A stretch of 64,000 nt of DNA. Source: Billgrantia gudaonensis. Lineage in GTDB: Bacteria > Pseudomonadota > Gammaproteobacteria > Pseudomonadales > Halomonadaceae. Position 1 is the first letter of the stretch, and the number at the start of each line of letters is the position of its first letter. The stretch is from NCBI RefSeq assembly GCF_900100195.1, contig NZ_FNES01000005.1, positions 166,319 to 230,318 on the forward strand. The letters run 5' to 3'. The notes beneath the pieces were generated by a model. That model was given only the letters and a program-made list of their open reading frames with translations, was not told the DNA's origin and did not search any database. This document shows positions 59,342 through 64,000 of this stretch, piece by piece. Position numbers and translations under genes: made by a program.

Positions 59342-60985
59342 ATGTCATTCATGGAAACCCAGATGCAAGACAACCTGACCTGGTGGCGCGGCGGCGTCAT
59401 CTACCAGATATACCCGCGCAGCTTCATGGACGCCAACGGCGATGGCATCGGCGACCTGCCGGGGATTACCGAGAAACTCGATTACGTGGCGAGCCTCGGC
59501 GTGGACGGCATCTGGCTGTCGCCCTTCTTCACCTCGCCGATGAAGGATTTCGGCTACGACGTGAGCGATTACCGCGACGTCGACCCGATGTTCGGCACCC
59601 TGGCCGACTTCAAGGCCCTGCTGGACCGGGCCCACGCCCTGGGCCTGAAGGTGATCATCGATCAAGTGATCAGCCATACTGCGGATGCCCATCCCTGGTT
59701 CGAGCAAAGCCGCCAGAGTCGCGACAATCCCAAGGCCGACTGGTACGTGTGGGCCGATCCCAGACCCGACGGTACGCCGCCCAACAACTGGCTGTCGATC
59801 TTCGGCGGGCCGGCCTGGACCTTCGACTCGCGGCGCCGCCAGTACTATCTGCACAACTTCCTGAGCAGCCAGCCGGATCTCAATTTCCACAACCCGGAAG
59901 TGCGTCAGGCACAACTGGACAATATGCGCTTCTGGCTGGAGCTCGGCGTCGACGGTTTCCGCCTGGACACGGTCAACTTCTACTTCCACGACCCCGAGTT
60001 ACGTGACAACCCGCCGGTACCGGCCGATGCCGACAAGACGCTGGGTGCCCCGGACAGCAACCCCTACACCTGGCAACGCCACATCCATGACATCAGCCGT
60101 CCGGAGAACCTCGACTTCCTGCGCGACCTGCGAGCCCTGATGGACGCGTTTCCCGGCACCACCACAGTGGGCGAGATCGGCGACGATGAGCCGCTGGCGC
60201 GCATGGCCGAGTACACCGCCGGCGGCGACAAGCTGCACATGGCCTACACCTTCGACCTGCTCAACGACCCCCATTCGCCGGCCTACATTCGTGAGGTGAT
60301 CGAGCGCTTCCAGCGCCTGGCCGGCGATGCCTGGCCCTGCTGGGCACTCTCCAACCACGACGTAGTGAGATGTGCCACCCGCTGGGGCTCCGGAGAGGAT
60401 CCCGTCGCCTATTCCAAGGTGGCCCTGGCCATGCTCTTCTCGCTGCGCGGCAGCGTCTGCGTCTACCAGGGCGAGGAGTTGGGTCTGCCCGAGGCCGAGG
60501 TGCCCTTCGCCCGCCTCCAGGACCCCTACGGCAAGGTACTGTGGCCGGAGTTCAAGGGCCGCGACGGCTGCCGTACCCCCATGCCCTGGGAGCCGAACCG
60601 GGACGCCGGCTTCACCGCTCCGGGCGTGGACCCCTGGCTACCGGTGGACGAGCGCCACCTGGCCCTGGCCGTGTCGCGCCAGCAGAACGACTCAACCTCA
60701 GTACTCAACGCCACGCGTCGGCTGCTGGCCTTCCGGGCCGCTCATCCAGCACTGATCGACGGCGACCTCACCCTGGTCGACGTCGGCAACGCGCTGCTCG
60801 GTTTCGTCCGCGAGACGGCCGACGAGAAGATCCTCTGCGTGTTCAACCTCACCGGCCAAGCCCATGAGACCCCGCTGCCGATGACGGCGAACAAGGCCCT
60901 CGAGGGGCATGGCTTCAGCGCCGATCTCGACGACGACACCTTGCGCCTGCCGGCCTACCAGGCGGCCTTCTATCGGTTGGGCTGA
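59342..60985 (+). CDS. Alpha-glucosidase, GH13 (HaG-like)
   Basis: A 547-residue GH13 enzyme hydrolysing or transferring alpha-linked glucosides. The nucleophile is Asp209 in GFRLDTVNF, the acid/base is Glu278 in TTVGEIGDD, and the transition-state Asp is in LSNHDVVR. If the third Met (59363) is counted as 1 these become D202 and E271, the numbers known for Halomonas sp. H11 alpha-glucosidase (HaG), which acts on maltose and sucrose and is stimulated by monovalent cations. AAAGGA lies 11 bases before 59342; 59363 is an alternative start. There is no signal peptide, so it is cytoplasmic. Confidence 0.93.
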   Translation: MSFMETQMQDNLTWWRGGVIYQIYPRSFMDANGDGIGDLPGITEKLDYVASLGVDGIWLSPFFTSPMKDFGYDVSDYRDVDPMFGTLADFKALLDRAHALGLKVIIDQVISHTADAHPWFEQSRQSRDNPKADWYVWADPRPDGTPPNNWLSIFGGPAWTFDSRRRQYYLHNFLSSQPDLNFHNPEVRQAQLDNMRFWLELGVDGFRLDTVNFYFHDPELRDNPPVPADADKTLGAPDSNPYTWQRHIHDISRPENLDFLRDLRALMDAFPGTTTVGEIGDDEPLARMAEYTAGGDKLHMAYTFDLLNDPHSPAYIREVIERFQRLAGDAWPCWALSNHDVVRCATRWGSGEDPVAYSKVALAMLFSLRGSVCVYQGEELGLPEAEVPFARLQDPYGKVLWPEFKGRDGCRTPMPWEPNRDAGFTAPGVDPWLPVDERHLALAVSRQQNDSTSVLNATRRLLAFRAAHPALIDGDLTLVDVGNALLGFVRETADEKILCVFNLTGQAHETPLPMTANKALEGHGFSADLDDDTLRLPAYQAAFYRLG

Positions 60986-61073
60986 CACGTCACCGACATT
61001 TGCCTACGACACAACAACACGCCGGTCCTCGACGAGTAACCCCAGCACCGGGAGCCGGCAAGGAGTCAAGACA

Positions 61074-62180
<1,107 letters not shown>

Positions 62181-62395
62181 ACGCGACCATCGACCCGGTT
62201 GGTATGCGGCCAGGCATCGCCGACTGGCAACCTCTCAATCTGCCCGGCATGGCCGCACCATGGCGGGGGAAAGCGTACTCCACCTAGCACCCGACCCGGC
62301 CGCCTGGCTGCTCGTAGGCTGAGTCGCCGGCGGTCGTGCGGCTGCTCAGGCCGCACTGGCAGCCCACTGCCGGACGCGCTATGCTAGGCGGCTAA

Positions 62396-62409
62396 CTGAA
62401 TCGTTATAG
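62396..62409. promoter_or_regulatory. Degenerate alpha-glucoside operator before the lacI-type gene
   Basis: CTGAATCGTTATAG matches the 14-bp box CTTAATCGTTTAAG at 11 of 14 positions and lies 17 bp before the GTG start. It suggests autoregulation. Confidence 0.45.
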
Positions 62410-62426
62410 TTCATTGGAGTCGCCCC

Positions 62427-63476
62427 GTGCCTCCCTCTCGTCGCATCACCCTCAAGGATCTGGCCCGCGAACTCGGCGTCTCCACGGCTACTGTCTCCAA
62501 TGCCTTCAACCGTCCGGATCAACTCTCACCCGCTTTGCGCGAGCGCATCCTCACCGAAGCCCAGCGGCTTCGCTACCACGGCCCCGACGCCAAAGCTCGC
62601 AGTCTGCGTACCGGTCGCTCTCAGATCATCGCGGTTATCCTCGCCGAGAGCCTCACTTACAGCCTCAACGACCCCGTGGCCAGCGAGCTGCTATCGGGCA
62701 TCGCCGAGGTGCTGGACACCCAGGGCCATACCCTGCTGCTACTCTCAGGACGCCAGTCGCCCGCAAGGATGCCGAGCTCGGCAAGCATCGCCGACGGTTA
62801 CATCGTCTACGGGCTGATGCCGAGTCTCGCGCTGCTCGCCGATCTGCCTGCCCAGCGTCCCCTGGTTGCGGTGGACTTCGATATCGAGCACCACGCCTGC
62901 ATCCACGTGGACAACGAACCGGCAGCCTACGCCATCGCCGATCACGCCCTGGCGACCCCGCCGAGACGCCCCGCGGTGATCAACCTGCGACTCACTGAGC
63001 AGCCCTGCAACGGCCGTATCGGGCCGGAGCAGACCCTGCTGCCAGCGAATCGCACCATCACCCGCGCCCGACTGGACGGCTTCTACCGGGCCTTCGCCAA
63101 CCACGGCATCGAGCCCGGCGAGGTGCCGATGTGGAACATCGAAGAGAACACCCACGAGGTGTGTGCACCAGTGATCGAGGATCTCCTGGCCCTGCCCGAC
63201 GACGAGCGTCCCGACCTGCTGCTATGCATGTCCGACCGCATCGCCCTGACGGCCCTGATGCTCGCCGAGGCACGCGGTCTACGCATCCCCGAAGACCTGC
63301 GCATCACCGGCTTCGACGGCATCGCTGAGGGTCAATATCGCGCACCGCGGCTGACCACGGTGCGTCAGGACAGCACCGAAAAGGGACGTATCGCGGCGCG
63401 CATGATCCTTGGTCTGGCTCCCGCCGAATCGCAGCTGTTGCACACCGAGCTGGTGCTCGGCGAAACCTGTCCTTGA
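62427..63476 (+). CDS. LacI-family regulator of the alpha-glucoside locus
   Basis: A 349-residue LacI-family regulator. The helix-turn-helix LKDLARELGVSTATVSNAFN (residues ~9-28) is followed by a sugar-binding domain (IIAVILAES and ITGFDGIAEGQYRAPRLTTV). The start is GTG at 62427 with TTGGAG 8 bases upstream. It is the last gene of the locus. The ligand is probably an alpha-glucoside or a product such as glucose, and its likely sites are the CTTAATCGTTTAAG boxes. This pairing is inferred from position. Confidence 0.88.
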   Translation: MPPSRRITLKDLARELGVSTATVSNAFNRPDQLSPALRERILTEAQRLRYHGPDAKARSLRTGRSQIIAVILAESLTYSLNDPVASELLSGIAEVLDTQGHTLLLLSGRQSPARMPSSASIADGYIVYGLMPSLALLADLPAQRPLVAVDFDIEHHACIHVDNEPAAYAIADHALATPPRRPAVINLRLTEQPCNGRIGPEQTLLPANRTITRARLDGFYRAFANHGIEPGEVPMWNIEENTHEVCAPVIEDLLALPDDERPDLLLCMSDRIALTALMLAEARGLRIPEDLRITGFDGIAEGQYRAPRLTTVRQDSTEKGRIAARMILGLAPAESQLLHTELVLGETCP

Positions 63477-63625
63477 GCCCAGCTCAGACCATGCTCCCCT
63501 ATACTCCTGCGGCCGTAGCGACTACGCCTTCCTAAGCGGATACCCCAAACCTCCTGACAGAACTCTATGATCAGGTCGGCCATTACCGCCCCAACGACCG
63601 GCAAGCCGCTCCATGCGTTCTCCAC

Positions 63626-64000
63626 TCAACGCAACAGCAGCACCGGCACGCTGGCCCTGCGCAGCATCGTCGTGGTGGTGCTGCCCACCAGCAGATGACG
63701 AATCCGCGAGTGGCCGTAGGCGCCCATCACCAGCAGGTCGATGTCGTGCTCCGCCTGATAGCCGCGCAGCGTGGCTTCCACCTCGCCGGCACGGATCGCT
63801 CCTTCGGCGTCATGACCGGCTTCGCGCAGCGTGGCCAGTGCCCAGTCGAGCTGCGAACGGTTGTCGCCCGTCTCGGCACCGACGATCACCACGTGCACGA
63901 CCACTCCTGCGAACAGCGGACTCTTGGCCAGCATCTCCACCCCCTTGCGGGTGGTCTTGCTGCCGTCGAAGGCGATCATCACCCGCTCGGGCCGCCGAAA
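63626..64000 (-). CDS. Universal stress protein (UspA family), C-terminal domain; 5' end outside window
   Basis: The open frame continues to the window edge. VMIAFDGSKTTRKG is the N-terminal strand of a Usp domain and LLVMGAYGHSRIRHLLVGSTT is the ATP-binding G-x2-G-x9-G-S/T motif. The visible domain starts too near the edge to be the whole protein, and the text FRRPER before it suggests a second domain in front, as in tandem UspA proteins. Confidence 0.8.
   Translation of the reverse strand, partial: FRRPERVMIAFDGSKTTRKGVEMLAKSPLFAGVVVHVVIVGAETGDNRSQLDWALATLREAGHDAEGAIRAGEVEATLRGYQAEHDIDLLVMGAYGHSRIRHLLVGSTTTTMLRRASVPVLLLR

Overview
The window is high-GC, gene-dense gammaproteobacterial chromosome, most likely from Halomonas or a close relative. 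The reasons are the surE-pcm-(DUF368)-nlpD-rpoS order, the hexR/zwf-pgl-eda cluster, acidic linkers, and an alpha-glucosidase whose catalytic residues fall at the same spacing as in the Halomonas sp. H11 enzyme. No rRNA, tRNA, CRISPR array, insertion sequence or prophage was recognised. Both edges cut genes: a TesA-type esterase on the left and a UspA-type protein on the right.

Layout. 1-4.3 kb: esterase end, EamA transporter, Rdx-type thioredoxin-like protein, a short LOV photoreceptor, a PA3496-like small protein and ettA. 4.5-13.8 kb: an 11-gene minus-strand run, ftsB-ispD-ispF-truD-surE-pcm-DUF368-nlpD-rpoS-alr-lpxL, mostly with overlapping ends. 13.9-16.5 kb: a COG3146 acyltransferase-like protein and a coniferyl-aldehyde-type dehydrogenase. 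16.6-22.6 kb: an Entner-Doudoroff operon (edd, a 26-codon mini-ORF, glk, hexose-6-phosphate mutarotase, fructokinase, gpr/yghZ). 22.6-34.5 kb: transaldolase and a polyol locus (xylulokinase, mannitol 2-dehydrogenase, P-loop kinase, sorbitol-dehydrogenase-like SDR, HAD phosphatase, SmoEFGK-type ABC importer, SorC-family regulator). 34.5-41.3 kb: cra/fruR divergent from the fructose PTS fruBKA. 41.6-49.2 kb: pgi, then eda-pgl-zwf divergent from hexR, then a sodium/solute symporter. 49.5-52.6 kb: a PhnD/PhnC/PhnE-type importer. 52.6-54.3 kb: DksA-like protein and an MFS transporter. 54.4-63.5 kb: a maltoporin-type porin divergent from an alpha-glucoside ABC importer, alpha-glucosidase, MalK-type ATPase and LacI-family regulator.

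How it works together. From about 16.6 to 63 kb the window is a carbohydrate-catabolic island. Fructose enters through the PTS as fructose 1-phosphate. Polyols enter through the ABC importer and are oxidised to fructose or xylulose, then phosphorylated by fructokinase or xylulokinase. Alpha-glucosides are imported and hydrolysed to glucose, which Glk phosphorylates. Pgi and Zwf bring hexose phosphates into the Entner-Doudoroff route (Zwf, Pgl, Edd, Eda). Visible regulatory DNA fits this: HexR-like palindromes at edd, zwf and hexR; a second shared motif at pgi and edd; two Cra-like boxes between cra and fruB; and three identical 14-bp boxes between the porin and the alpha-glucoside operon with a degenerate copy before the lacI-type gene.

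The least explained items are the mini-ORF between edd and glk that echoes the glk start, a decayed second copy of a permease 3' end before smoK, a bounded structured element of about 140 bp between the polyol kinase and SDR genes, and the 17-bp motif shared by pgi and edd.
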